Source: Dactylis glomerata (taxonomy: Eukaryota > Streptophyta > Magnoliopsida > Poales > Poaceae). Taken from it: a stretch of 64,000 nt of DNA. The notes under the pieces were generated by a model. It was not told the origin of the DNA and did not search any database. It saw only the letters and a list, made by a program, of their open reading frames with translations. Made by a program: the position numbers and the translations under genes. The stretch is from NCBI GenBank assembly GCA_007115705.1, contig QXEO01000334.1, positions 1,273,567 to 1,337,566 of the forward strand, in the 5' to 3' direction. Numbering within the stretch: position 1 is the first letter of the stretch; each line of letters begins with the position of its first letter. Positions 1 to 11,490 of the stretch are shown piece by piece.

Positions 1-1305
1 TTCCAAGTAAATTTGACTTGCTTTTATTTTCTCTTCAAATTAAACTCTTACCAGTGTTATGCGAAATTCGGTTAGTAAAGCTCTCACGAACCGGAAGGCA
101 CACTTTACTTTTTCCTGTACTTAAAAATTTGACATTGTGGTCTCTTATGTTGAGTTGTTATGCTTGCAAGTTGTAAGTTGGATTCTAGCCCATCCATGCT
201 GTCATGGGCAAGCTTTCAACATTGCACTTCTTTTTGAGTTGATATCGTGATCTTTTGTTTATGGATGCCCGCGGTGTGAAATGAATTGGGAATCTTGTGG
301 GGATCATGGAGTTTGTATATGTGTTAGGGAAACGCCGGGCCGCCAATCTAAGCCATGCATAATTCATGGTGGAAATTTGCAGCATACCCATGGTGAACAT
401 TCGACGAAGCATCTCATAATAAAAAGCTAAACAATATAGCAAATAAAAGAGATGTCGAGGTGTTCATTGTCTGCTTGTCCTGTCATTTTGGTGTGGGCTT
501 GTTCCATGTCATCGGGCACGGAGGTACCCCATTGGCGGTTCTCAATGATATGCATATACTTACAATGACAAGAGCCTTGCTTGGGACTCTAAGTAAAGTA
601 GCATGAGGTTTGGGTACTCGTATTCACGGGGCACGAGGTTTTCAACTTATGATTTGTCAAGCATATGCATCATAATTGTTCTCGCATTAACTTTAACCAT
701 TCAAGATGCTTATGATGGGGGCAATGAGAGCTCAAAGCCGGTAAGTACCATAATTTTTGAAGGTTATAAAACTTGCAATCACTGCTTCCCTCTGCGAAGG
801 GCCTTTCTTTTACTTTTATGTTGAGTCACCACCTTCTTTCTTTATGCACCGTTAAGAGAGCATAGTTGTCATTCTTAGTGTGATATGCATTGTCCCAAAG
901 TTCATTGATTGATTCATATTGTTGGTTTCACCTGTTCTTAAATTATTTGTATCTAGTCGCCCTCTTAAACTTGAAGGTGTCCTATGCATTTATGTTTTGC
1001 TCTCTTTGAAGGACAAGCTGAAAACCTTTTGTATGTTTTTCCTTATGATTTGAACACATGTTTGACTTTCATTGTTTCATTACCATGATCTTTTGTTTGT
1101 GTTCATTTGCATGTTTACAACATGGTTGCTAAGTTCTTATTGTCATGATTATATCTTCATGCCCATGGTTTAAGTTCTATTGATCCCAGCTCACCAATGC
1201 TTACATATATGATCAAGATTGTGTAGGTGCATGTCACCTCAAAAATTATTCTTTTGTTATCACTTACCTACTCGAGGACGAGCAGGAGTTAAGCTTGGGG
1301 ATGCT

Positions 1306-2993
1306 TGATACGTCTCAAACGTATCTATAATTTTTGATGCTCCATGCTTGTTTTACACCATTTGCCTATTGTTTCGTTACACTTAGTGGCACTTTTATGC
1401 ATTTTCCGGAACTAACCTATTAACGAAGTGCCACAGTGCCAGTTTCCTGTTTTCTGCTGTTTTTGTGTTTCAGAAGTGATACACAGGAAATATTCTCGGA
1501 ATTGGACGAAATAAGTTCCTGAAGTCTTATTTTACCCGGAAGCTTCCAGAGATCCGAAGAGGAGTAGGAGAGGGGCCACCAGGGCCCCACACATAGGGCT
1601 GGCACGGCCAGGCCCCTGGCCGCGCCACCCATGTGTGAGGGAGCCTGGCTCCACCTCTGACGACGCCCCTTCACCTATAAATACCCCCCGACGGGAAAAA
1701 CCTAAGTACCCGATCAGTTTTCCAGAATACATCGCGATCCGCCGCCGCCGTCGACCCGAAGATCGGGAGGGTCCAGAAGCTCTTCCCGGCACCCTGCCGG
1801 AGAGGGGAATCGCCACCGGAGGTCTTCTTCATCGCCATGCTTGCCTCCGGAGCGATGAGTGAGTAGTCTACCTTGGACTATGGGTCCATAGCAGTAGCTA
1901 GATGGTTGTCTTCTCCACCATGTGCTTCATGTTTAGATCTCATGAGCTGCCATACATGATTGAGATCACCGTTATGTAATTCTACATGTTTGGTTTGTTG
2001 GGATCCGATGAATATTGGTGTTTATGATTAAGTTGCTGTACTAAATTATATCTTTTGTTATCTCTATGTTGTTTATGATCTTGCATGCTCTCCGTTGTTA
2101 GTAGCTATCTTGGCCGAGTAGTTGCTAGTGACTCCAAGAGGGGGTATTTATGCTCGATAGTGGGTTCATGTCTCTATTTCACCTGGGGGAGTGACAGAAA
2201 CCTCTAAGGTGGTAGATGTGTTGTTGCTACTAGGGAGAAAACAACATTCATATGCTCAAGGGAATATGCTTTGTTTACATTACACAGTTTGCTTAATGCA
2301 ATTATCTGTTGTTCGCAACTTAATACTTGTGGAGTTCTCGGATTGATTCACCACAAGAGGATTATTAGTCATAGATGCAGTTGGATGGTGGTCTATGTAT
2401 TTTGTTGTAATGCCCAGAGTAAATCTCATAGTGATCTTCTTGACATATCACGTTATCTTTATTCTATCAATTGCCCAACTGTAATTTGTTTACCCAGCAT
2501 GTGTTATTTTATCTATGGAGAGACACCACTAGTGAACTGTGGATCCCGGTCCTATTTCTATCATATTGCTATCACCTGTTTACTTTTCTCGTACTGTTTA
2601 TTTTACTCGCATACTATATTGTTTTCCGCTCGATACACTCATAACCTTTGTTTCAAGCAAACCGGTGAGATTGACAACCTCATCGCAAGTTGGGAACAAA
2701 GTATTTGTTTGTGTGTGTGCAGGTTCCGCGTTGCCACTGGCCGAAGACGAGTCAACAAGTATCATTAACGGCGCCCTTGTTGGAGTGTTACTAAGCCAGT
2801 CCGCGTCACCTTCAGTCGTCATTGTCTCTCCTCTCCTGATCGATAAACCATGGTATCTTAACTGAGGGAAAACTAGCCGCTACACTCATCATACCTTCCT
2901 CTTGGGGTTCCCAACGGGCTGGTTATTCACCACGCACAAGGACTTACTGCTCCACGCCAGCAGCCTCTTTTCTGGCGCCATCAACCAGTAGCA
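1306..2993 (+). repeat. 3' LTR of element A, with PBS-like fossil near its end
   Basis: The LTR begins TGATACGTCTC at 1306, directly after the purine tract AAGCTTGGGGATGC. It aligns throughout with the E LTRs (51277-52908 and 58138-59770). Past the point where the E LTR stops (about 2938), this LTR continues for about 55 bases that include CTCTTTTCTGGCGCC (2969-2983), a copy of the leader next to the Asp-tRNA primer site. The D LTRs share this extension. I place the end at AGTAGCA (2993), with one or two bases of uncertainty because the usual terminal CA context has drifted. Confidence 0.8.
1676..1683 (+). promoter_or_regulatory. TATA box in the LTR of element A
   Basis: TATAAATA lies about 370 bases into the LTR, followed by a C-rich tract. 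The same site, as TATAAAG, recurs at the same place in both E LTRs (51647-51653 in the 5' copy) and, reversed, in both D LTRs (21923-21929 in the left copy). Its conservation across four LTR copies marks it as the likely core promoter of this family. Confidence 0.6.
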
Positions 2994-2995
2994 TC

Positions 2996-3223
2996 CGTGA
3001 ACAATCTGGCAGCGGGACTCCATACGAGGTGGAGGTTTGGTATGATGGTGACGGCGAGCAGTACTTGAGGGGTGGCTGGTCACAATTTGCAGAAGACCAC
3101 GACATCCACTAGGGCTTCTTCATGGCCTTCGACTTCCACATCGGCACGTCGAAGTTCGACGTGAAGATCTATGACGGCACCCAGTGCCAGAAGAAGTATG
3201 AAGCTGAAGTCCATTTCCATTAG
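2996..3223 (+). pseudogene. B3 DNA-binding domain fragment (C-terminal two thirds)
   Basis: An open frame of 75 codons with one internal TAG (3110-3112) and ending TAG (3221-3223) reads as the later strands of a plant B3 domain: YEVEVW, then GGWSQFAEDHDI, FDFHIGTSKFDVKIYDG, and a C-x(n)-Y ending. The W-x(2)-FA-x-(D)H-x-(L/I) core and V-x-I-[YF]-D strand are family hallmarks (REM/Os03g0212300-like group, from memory of the family). The internal stop sits where an acidic or small residue normally precedes the G of the loop, consistent with GAG to TAG. The fragment starts exactly where the LTR of A ends, so A probably cut it. It lies antisense, just past the end of element B's pol, the same place where G1 and G2 carry a B3-like antisense gene. 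It could instead be a captured or host B3 fragment. Confidence 0.65.
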
Positions 3224-3658
3224 GATCTGCTTTTTTGTAATTTTGTTTGATAATGTCCTTGTAGCCGTGCCATATGTAATGAATATTCGTACTTTGTTTT
3301 GATGTGTCTATTATTACCATGAAAACAATCCATTGTTTTGAGGTATGATCTCTATATATCGGGTTCTTTGCGAACCAATTTGTATTAATAATATCGGGTT
3401 CCTTTGCGAACCAATTTGTATTAATAATATCGGGTTCCTTTGCGAACCAATTTTCTTGAGTTTTATCAGGTTGCTAGCACAACCTTATGTCGAAGAAGAT
3501 ATCCAGATTGCAATAAAAATTTCTTTCATATGACTCGAGGATTGAAGCCCCCGAGCGGAAAAGTAATTGTTCTTGTACAATTTTGTCGAGTTCAACCCAA
3601 GGAACCTGACCTATGGCCTCATGTTCTGGGTTCAGAAGGTTAACTCGAATTTTTTACT
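3224..3658. other. Non-coding 3' region of element B
   Basis: AT-rich sequence between the B3 fragment and the end of B's pol frame. It holds a 37-base tandem repeat and a purine tract on the minus strand (complement of GAAGCCCCCGAGCGG near 3545-3559) that resembles the family's polypurine tracts. No reading frame here looks real. Confidence 0.5.
3355..3455. repeat. 37-base tandem repeat, about 2.7 copies
   Basis: The unit begins ATATCGGGTTCCTTTGCG and continues ACCAATTTGTATTAATA. Copies start near 3355, at 3391 and at 3428; the first lacks one base and the last diverges after about 26 bases. The short frames here are by-products of the repeat. Confidence 0.85.
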
Positions 3659-6600
3659 CTACGCGTAGAAATGTCGTAGCTGCTCTGCGTTCCACGGGTT
3701 GCCCTCGTCCTTTCCCGTCTTCTTGTCTTGTAGTCGATAAGCTCCTCCTGGTATCACTTCCGTGACGATGTAAGGTCCCACCCAGGGGGACTCTAATTTT
3801 TCATGGCTATCTTGCCTGAGTCACAAAACTAGATCTCCTACCACGAAGGATATTGGATGAACTCGACTACTGTGGTAGTTTCATAAACTTTGTTGATACT
3901 GCGTGGCCCTTTGTAGCGCTTTATCTCTTGCTTTGTCTAGTGCATCGACATCGTCCTGCAATGCTTCTCTTGATGTTGTTTCGTCGTATGCCGTCACTCT
4001 TGGAGCCTCGTGCGTGACTTCGACTGGAAGCACGGCTTCTGCGCCATGGACCAGAAAGAAAGGAGTTTCTTGAGTTCCCGCATTGGGCGTGGTTCTTAGA
4101 CTCCAAAGAACGGAGGGCAACTCTTCTACCCAAGCGCTCTTGGCTTTCTCGAGAGGTGCCAGGAGCCTCTTTTTTATTCCACTGCATATTAGGCCATTGG
4201 CTTTTTTGACTTGTCCATTTGTCTTTGGGTGCGCCACCGATGCAAATTTCAGTTTGATTCCTAATCCTTTGCAGTAACTTTTGAATTCCTTTGAAGTGAA
4301 GTTTGTCCCATTGTCCGTGATGATGCTATATGGTACGCCAAAATGGAACACTATTGACTTGATGAATTTGATCGCTGCTGTTGAATCTTGAGTTGTTACC
4401 GGGGCTGCTTCTACCCACTTGGTAAATTTATCGACTGCCACTAACATGTACACATGCCCTCCTGGAAAAGATTTGTGCAATTTTCCCACCATGTCAAGTC
4501 CCCATTGTGCAAAGGGCCATGATAATGGTATTGTCTGTAGCTCTGCTGCTGGTGCATGTGGTCGAGATGCGAATCTTTGATATGCTTCACACTTCCGAAC
4601 TATATCTTTTGCGTCTTCGATGGCTGTTAACCAATAGAATCCTGCAAGAAACGCTTTTGCCGCTATTGCCCTGCTACTTGCGTGATGGCCGCACACTCCG
4701 CCATGTATGTCTTTCAGTATTGATTGTCCTTCCTGAGGCGTTACACAACGCTGCAAAACGCCGGTAATGCTTTTCTTGTACAATTTCCCTTCCAATACGA
4801 CAAATGCTTTTGACCGTCGAGTTATCCTCTTAGCTTCCACTGGATCTTCTGGTAACTGTTTATTTATCATATATGCGAGGTATAGCTGCATCCAAGTTTC
4901 TTCTATCATCATTACTTCCTCGGGTTCCGACGTAGCCCCCAAGCCTGCTGCAGTAGTTGAACTTTTGTTACTCTTTATAGACCTTTCCATTATTTCTTCC
5001 CAGAATACTCCAGATGGCACGGGTAGACACTGGGACCCGATATTTGCTAAATGGTCGGCTTCTTCATTACCGTTTCTACTGATGTGTGAGACCTCGCATC
5101 CATCAAATGTTCCTTGGAGATAGTGATAAAGATTCTTGTAAGCCATCATGTTGTCATTGATCGTGTCACATCTATTCATAACCTGCTGAACGACAAGGTT
5201 TGAATCCCCAAATATTTTTATTCTAGTTGCTCCACATGCTTTGGCCATCTTCATCCCATGTAACAGGGCCTTGTATTCTGCTTCATTGTTAGAAGCTTGC
5301 GGAAAACTCATCCTTAGGACGTATTTTAGTTTGTCGCCATGCGGTGATATCAAGATTACTCCTGCGCCTACGCCTTGTACTCTCTTAGAGCCGTCGAAGT
5401 ACATCGTCCATACACTCGACAAATCTGGCGGTCCCGTGCTCTGTAGCTCCAACCACTTTGCTGTGAAATCTGGCAAGATTTGCGACTTGATTGCCTTCCT
5501 TTTTTCATACGTGATGTCCATGGGAGACAACTCGATTCCCCACAAAGAGACACGTCCTGTTGCTGAAGGATTGTTCAATATGTTCGATAGTGGCGCCTCA
5601 TTGACCACTATAATTGGGTGTACCGCGAAGTACTGTCGCAATTTTTGCGCAGTTGTAAAAACACTATATGCGAGCTTTTGGTAGTGCGGGTACCTTTGTT
5701 TTGTCGGTGATAGTACTTCACTGATGAAATACACCGGCCTCTGTACGCCGTGGGCTTTTCCTTCTTCACTTCTTTCGACTACCAATACTGTACTCACCAC
5801 TTGATGAGTTGCGGCGATGTAGAGTAGTAGAGGTTCTTTTTCTTTTGGTGCGACCAGCACTGGTGGCGTGGAAAGCACTTTCTTTAGTTGCGCAAAAGCG
5901 GCGTCTGCTTCTTCTGTCCATTCAAATTTGTCATATGATTTCTTCATAAGTGCATAGAAAGGAAGTGCCTTTTCTCCTAATCGAGCAACAAAACGACTTA
6001 GTGCCGCGACACGTCCCGCAAGTTTCTGGACGTCGTGTAGTTTCATGGGTTTTCCCATTGTTAAAATTGCCTGAATCTTCTCTGGGTTTGCCTCTATTCC
6101 TCATGCTGATACCAGAAACCCCAAAAGTTGTCCGTCTGATACACCAAAGGAACATTTTGTCGGGTTGAGCTTGAGCTTGTATCTGCTCACATTGTCGAAA
6201 GTTTCTGCCAAGTCACTGATTAACGATTGCTCCTCTCTTGTAGTGATGACCAGATCATCAATGTAGACTTGAATGTTGCGTCCTATCTGGCTCCCGAGGC
6301 AATTTTGCATCATCCTCTGATAGGTTGCTCCTGCATTTTGTAGGCCAAACGGCATTACTTGGTAGCAAAACACTACATATGGTGTAATGAAGGCTGTTTT
6401 TTCTTTGTCTTCCTTCTTCAATTTGATCTAATTATAACCAGAATATGCGTCCAAAAAGGAAAGCCTTGCACATCCCGCTGTTGAGTCAATTATCTGATCG
6501 ATGCGGGGTAAGGGGAAGGGATCCTTTGGACAATGCTTATTAAGAGATGTGTAGTCGACACATACTCTTTGCATATCTGTGTTCTTCTTTGGTACGATAA

Positions 6601-9600
6601 CTGGGTTCGAGACCCAACTCGAAGTTTTGATTTCTCTGATAAATCTGGCGTTTTCCAGCCTGTGTAATTCTGATGCTATCGCCTTCCTTTTAGGTTCGTC
6701 GAATCATCATAACGGTTGCTTGACTGGCTTTGCCTTAGGATCTACATTTAATGCGTGCTCGACGAGTTCCCTGGGAACCCCTGGCATGTCTGATGGACAC
6801 CAGGCGAAGATTTCCCAGCGCTCACGGAGGAACTCGATGAGCGCGCTTTCTTATGCGGGATCCAGGTTCACTGCTATTGATGTCGTCTTGCTTGGATCTG
6901 TAGGTTGAACCTGAATCTTTTTTGAGTCCTGAGTTGTGTCAAAAGCCTGATCTGGCAGGGATCATCCAACGTCGGGTAGCACGTTATGATCTATTTCTCC
7001 TTTTAGCCTTTCATATTCTGCTGTCATGCCAAACGTTTGCGCCATTTTATTGAATTCTCTGTCACAGGTGTTTGCTACTTCAAAGCTTCCTTGCACTGTG
7101 ATTGTTCCTTTAGGTCCTGGAATCTTAAGCATCAGGTACGCATAATGAGGTACTGCCATAAATTTTGCAAATGCTGGGCGACCCAGGATTGCATGATATT
7201 GTGATGGCCAATCCATAACTTCAAATTCTAGCTTCTCTCTGCGATAGTTGCTAGTGTTGCCAAAACAGACGTCGAGTTCTATTCTTCCCAAAGGGTAGTT
7301 CGCGGCTCCTGGTACTATTCGATGAAAGGAGCAATCTGTTGGTTTAAGGCTTATTGGCGAGATAGACATTGCCTTCAGGGTTCTGGCATATATTAGGTTT
7401 ATGCCGCTTCCTGCATCCAGGAATACTCTTCCTATGTCGTATCCTCCTATTTGCGCTTTCAAAACCATTGGAGAGTGGCCCGGCCTTGGGATTTTTCTTG
7501 GGTGATCTGCTCTGCTGAATTTAATTGGTTGATCTGACCACCGTAGGTATTCTGTGGTGGCTGGTGGTGACGATATTGCTAGGTTCACTTGCCTGGATAT
7601 GCTTTTCTGCTCCTTTTTCGACTTAGGCACTGGTTGAATCATTGCTGACATGTATATTTTCGGCCCCAAATGCCTTGCCAGTTTCTGCGCTTGGTATCCT
7701 TGACTTGTATATCTCTCTCCTTGCCACTTTCCCTGATCTTAGCCCATGGCGCCTTGTAGTCTCAGGAAAGTTCTGCAATCTTTCATCTGATGATTTGAAA
7801 CTCTTTTTCCGTCGAGATATGCGTAATGAATTCGACAGGGCCCGTATAGCATGTCTTTGGCCGAAGGGCCGGAATACCTTGGTTTTTCCACTTCTTTTAT
7901 CTGGAATCTTCTACCTTCCTTTTCTTCCTTTCCCCTTGTTTCATATCCCGCAGCTATCTGGTTTCGTCTTCCTTGATTATCCTTGTTATGGTGTCGTCTC
8001 CTCTATTTATTTGTTCTGTTGACCATCCTCTTTTGTTGTTGTATGCGTCCTCTCCATCAACAAATTTGTTTGCTTCTTCCATTAGCTCAGCTACCGTTGT
8101 TGGCCTTGTTCTTCCTATCTCTTCCACCAGATCTGAGCGGCGAAGGCCGGCCAAAAAAGCGTCTATTGCTCATTCGTCGGAGATGTCTTCTGCTGAGTTT
8201 TTGATTACACTCCACCGTTGTATATAAGAACGCAAAGTTTCACCTTTCCTTTGTACGCATGCTTTGACCTCCTCCAGTGACGCTGGACGCTTGTATGTCG
8301 AGCGGAAATTTCTTGCGAATTGGCTTTCGAGTTCCCCCCAGCTTCCAATGGATTCATTGGGTAGGGTATTTAACTAGGACCGTGCTGCGCCGGCGAGGTG
8401 TAGTTGTAGACTTTGCATTGTGGTTGCCTTTGTTCCCCCTAATATCTGTACTGCCTATAAATAATCCGATAACCATAGGGTGGGTTCTTGTGATCCGTTG
8501 TATTTTTGCTGGTCGTGCGGTAATTTGAATCCCCTGGGCACCCTTGTTTTGCGAACCCTGCGGGTAAAGCATGGTGCGCCCATCTCTTTCTCATCATACT
8601 CATAATTTTCCTCCCTCCAAGCATGTCGTGATTTATTTACTCTAGCCTGTGCTATTATATTTCTTGTGTCCTCCATCCTCTTTTGTCGCCTATCTTCTTC
8701 TGATGACTCGCTATACTCATGTTGCATGGGGTTGTGCTTGTGCTTCCCCTTTTCATTTGTGTTGTAGCTTGTCGACTTCACCTCTGGTCTTTTTCCCCTG
8801 ATCTTGTTTTCTACTATCCCGAGGCTCCGTATTGCGGCTTGGTGCATATCTTCTCTTGGATCTCCAGGTTCTGGTCTTGTAGTTAGTAAATATGCCTGCG
8901 CTGCTACTAATGCTGCTTCTGGCGTTTCTTGCATGAAGTCGTCTTCCTCCTCCTCCGACTGTGGAGTAGGGTTCCTTGAGTATCTCTCATTTTCGCTGTG
9001 TGCTGCTACTCCCCTGTTGTGCTTTGGGTCTCCGTGCCTTTCTGTGCTGTACTCTGAATCTTCACTATAGTCTTCCCAGTACTCCTCCCTTGATATACTG
9101 TTATTGTCTTGAAAAACCATGTCTCTTTCCTCCCTTAGTTTCTTCCTGTGTTGGTATAATGCATACTGATAGCCCATTAGAACTTCTCTTCTTGATCCTT
9201 TGGGTATTTATGTACCATGATTGATAGCTGATTTTATCATTCTCCACTCGCCAGCCGAAACATGGACTTTCTCCTTTTCCTTTTTGTTGTGTTCTTTCAT
9301 TTTGTCGACTTGCCTGTCGACCTTTTTGCCTCCTTCACTGTTGTTTTCTTCTTCTGCTTCAGTGATAATAACGCATAACTGATGTACTTTGGAGACGCCG
9401 CTGCTTCCCACGGCGAAGTCCTTTGCGTTGTTGTGCATCTGGCACGCTCTTTCTTCTGAGTCGAAATTTTCCCAAATTTTGTCGCCTTCCGTGATTGGTG
9501 TTTTGTCAAAGCTGACCGACGAGTTTACCTCATCGGAAGAGTCTTCAGATGATCCCAATGTTTCCTCTGTTTTGGGCTTGTTTGCCGACGGATCTGATTT

Positions 9601-9759
9601 TGTTGAATCCAAGAGGTGGGATGAACCCGATGGCCCTATAATGATGTTCAAACTTCCAGTGGTTAACTCCATCTCTTGATTTCCGTTGAGTTCTGAGCTG
9701 CTGTTGGCTAAAAGCGAAAAAGCCGTTGAATTCATGATTCCAATGCCCAGAATCCCCAT
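3659..9759 (-). pseudogene. Element B gag-pro-pol polyprotein, decayed
   Basis: In order from the 5' end: an acidic N-terminal gag segment whose ATG (9759) lies inside the primer binding site; the conserved gag domain with LRSYIQRW-like signature (about 8460-8100); a CxxH-x(n)-HxxxxC knuckle (near 7830-7760); aspartic protease with LDAGSGINLI (about 7400); reverse transcriptase with MPFGLQNAGATYQ and YIDD (6265-6254); RNase H; a second RNase H with YFDGS and NNEAEY; integrase with GHHAS, DKFTKWVEA and TDNGTNF; and a C-terminal tail ending TAG at 3659-3661. Breaks seen: TAA at 9208-9210, further stops near 8455, 8155, 7739, 6425, 6099 and 3881, and one frame change near 8000. Several fit CGA or CAG turned to stop. 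The integrase zinc finger has CEAYQ instead of CEACQ (codon 4580-4582). Not functional as it stands. Confidence 0.85.
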
Positions 9760-9770
9760 GGTCGGCGCCA
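9754..9770 (-). other. Primer binding site of element B
   Basis: On the minus strand TGGCGCCGACCATGGGG follows the LTR end after two bases. It resembles the TGGCGCC-type sites of Tat elements such as H. The gag start codon ATG is contained in it, so initiation of translation and of reverse transcription share bases. The matching tRNA was not determined. Confidence 0.7.
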
Positions 9771-9772
9771 AT

Positions 9773-10106
9773 TGACGAGGGTTAACTCGACAAATGTCCT
9801 AGATGAAGGACTTAGGATCGGGGGAAGAGGGCGTCGGATGAACTCAAAGGTAAATGTTAGTCAAAATATGTATATATCGAAAGTAAACTTGGGTGTTCAA
9901 CCTGGCTTGCTTTCAATCTGCCCTACACCGTCCCCTCCTGGCCCCTTTATATAGGTGGCCAGGTCGCGAGGATCGGGTAGGGTCCGATACAGATTACAAT
10001 ATCGACATACGGTAGGAACTCGTATTCGACTATCATTACAATTGGGCCTAGCTATACGGGCCTTAGGGGTACTCAACTAACGGGCTCTATTAGCTATACC
10101 CTTGTC
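9773..10106 (-). repeat. 5' LTR of element B (334 bases)
   Basis: On the minus strand it runs from TGACAAGGGTATAGC (10106) to CCCTCGTCA (9773); the ends form an imperfect inverted repeat TGACAAGGG/CCCTCGTCA. A TATA box (TATATAAA, complement of 9946-9953) lies about 150 bases from the start. It is followed directly by the primer site of B. The partner 3' LTR is outside the window, so its age cannot be judged. Confidence 0.75.
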
Positions 10107-10304
10107 ACTCAATCTATCCCTAGCCAGCCTCTCCTGGCCCCTATATATAGGTGGCCAGGTCTCAAGGAACCGGTCGGGTTCAATACAAATTATAGTGCTT
10201 GTATACGATATCAACTCGTATCTCGACTATGACTATACTTGGGCCTAGCTTAGCGGGCCTCAGGGGTACACAGATAACATGCTCTATTAGCTATACCCTT
10301 GTCA
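10107..10304 (-). repeat. Partial 3' LTR of element F, cut by B
   Basis: It starts TGACAAGGGTATAGC at 10304, right after the purine tract CTCGGGGGCTAC on the minus strand, and aligns with the first 190 or so bases of the B LTR at roughly three quarters identity by eye, including its own TATA box (CTATATATAG, 10141-10150). The rest should lie left of B, outside the window. This explains the apparent doubled promoter as one LTR inserted into a related one. Confidence 0.7.
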
Positions 10305-11368
10305 GTAGCCCCCGAGATTCTACCAGAATTGTAGATTCGGGTTGAATCTCAAATCTTCATATCTTCGACTTGATCAATCTTCGACTTGTTCTTCTCCCTG
10401 TACTCAATTAAACATTTTTCATTATATTATTTCTCAAGGGCATTTTGGTTAACAAGCTTGGCAGCTCTGACGGATCAAGAGGCCAGTTAACTGCCAGAGC
10501 AGATACTTATCACCTACTTCAAAATCAATCCCCTGGACTTGAGTCTGGTACCTGGTCTAACCCGATCTTTTGCCGCATTTAGGACTCAGGGTACCCAGTG
10601 CGTCCACTGGGATTTTTCTTCGCATCGTAGACACGGAAAATTACTAGCAGAGCCCATCCAGGTGCGTATACTAGGCCGCACAGGACGGATCCTGGGGTCT
10701 TACCTTCACAATATATTTCAATCATGGCATTCAAGTTTTGTCGCGATGACACAACTCGAGAATTACATTTGTAATCGTTTCAGCCTTGTTTGACTATTTC
10801 AATATCAAAAATCTCGGGTTGAATAATCCTCGACTAATATAAGCTTCCTCCTGATAGGAGTGACTTGAAATCAGTGTGACCTGTCCGAGGTTTTTATCTC
10901 TCAATGAGGCAATCAATATTGCGCTCTGATGCGTATTTCAATACTCTGATAATCACAAATTCATCGGGTGTGCGACCAGCGCTCCCGATGGGAGTAGCCC
11001 CCGAGGGTATAGTCGAAAAAAATTGGGTATAGACTCAAAAATAATTGATCCTTAACTTCAACCTTCTATTGCCGTATGAATTTTTTTTATTGGGTGCTCG
11101 AACAGCTCTGTTGATGTAGAGTAGCCCCCGGGGCTATGATTGTATTTTGTTGTAGGTGATCATAGTCTTTAGATCGTGCTTTGCTTCAGAATTTTGTCGA
11201 CTTCATATTCGTGATGTCATTGACGTAGTCACTACCTACATTGATTTGACTGAACGCTAACCGTTGCACGTGGGCAACACGGTAATTTCACAATTTTCTG
11301 CCCGTTAGTGGGCTTGCCGCTTCCGCTTCGCACGCCATGTCTCAGCCCATGTTCCATCCGAAGGAAGC
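10305..11368. other. Non-coding 3' region of element F
   Basis: AT-rich sequence between the LTR and the antisense gene. Apart from two extra polypurine-tract-like copies (10993-11004, 11121-11130) I see no coding or structural feature. Confidence 0.5.
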
Positions 11369-11377
11369 TTTATAAGG
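11369..11377 (+). promoter_or_regulatory. TATA box of the antisense gene of element F
   Basis: TTTATAAGG lies 120 bases upstream of the ATG at 11491, facing away from the LTR and against the element's own transcription. G1 and G2 have a TATA-like motif upstream of their antisense genes too. Confidence 0.5.
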
Positions 11378-11490
11378 GGGAGACCTCTGTCTTTTACTGT
11401 TTACCAGCTCTCTGTTCCTCCGCCACCGCCATTGCTTCTTCTTCCTTGCGCTTTGCATTCTCTCGCAGCCCTCGAGTGCATCACCTTCGA

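Larger units (their letters stand above)
1..2993 (+). mobile_element. Element A: 3' end of an Athila-like Gypsy LTR retrotransposon
   Basis: The window opens inside the internal region of this element. Bases 1-1305 match the non-coding 3' region of the complete element E (56833-58137) almost base for base, including the purine-rich tract before the LTR, and hold no coding frame of note. The 3' LTR follows. The element continues to the left of the window, so its gag and 5' LTR are not visible. To its right begins a B3-domain fragment, so A probably inserted into the 3' antisense region of Gypsy element B. The match to E is direct; the Athila-like placement follows from LTR ends, primer site type and gag of its relatives. 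Confidence 0.85.
2994..10106 (-). mobile_element. Element B: Tat-lineage Gypsy retrotransposon, interrupted by A
   Basis: Read on the minus strand: 5' LTR 10106-9773, primer site, one long gag-pro-RT-RNaseH-RNaseH-integrase frame (9759-3659), a short 3' region and an antisense B3 fragment. Element A then interrupts it, and the 3' LTR is left of the window. Two RNase H-like domains before the integrase mark the Tat lineage. The LTR start TGACAAGG abuts a second, diverged LTR start to its right (F), so B appears to have inserted into the 3' LTR of F; the expected 5-base duplication would be CTCAA at 10107-10111. Confidence 0.8.

Noticed and set aside
1420..2865. Frames of 75-165 codons in the A LTR and their counterparts in D and E LTRs
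   Set aside because: They recur in every LTR copy at the same places with different breaks, cross the TATA box and lack any motif.
2996..3223. An intact host B3 transcription factor gene
   Set aside because: It has only part of the domain, an internal TAG, and a start that coincides with an LTR border.
9773..10304. A single 532-base LTR shared by B and F
   Set aside because: The two halves are only about three quarters identical and each has its own start. Insertion of B into F's LTR explains both borders.
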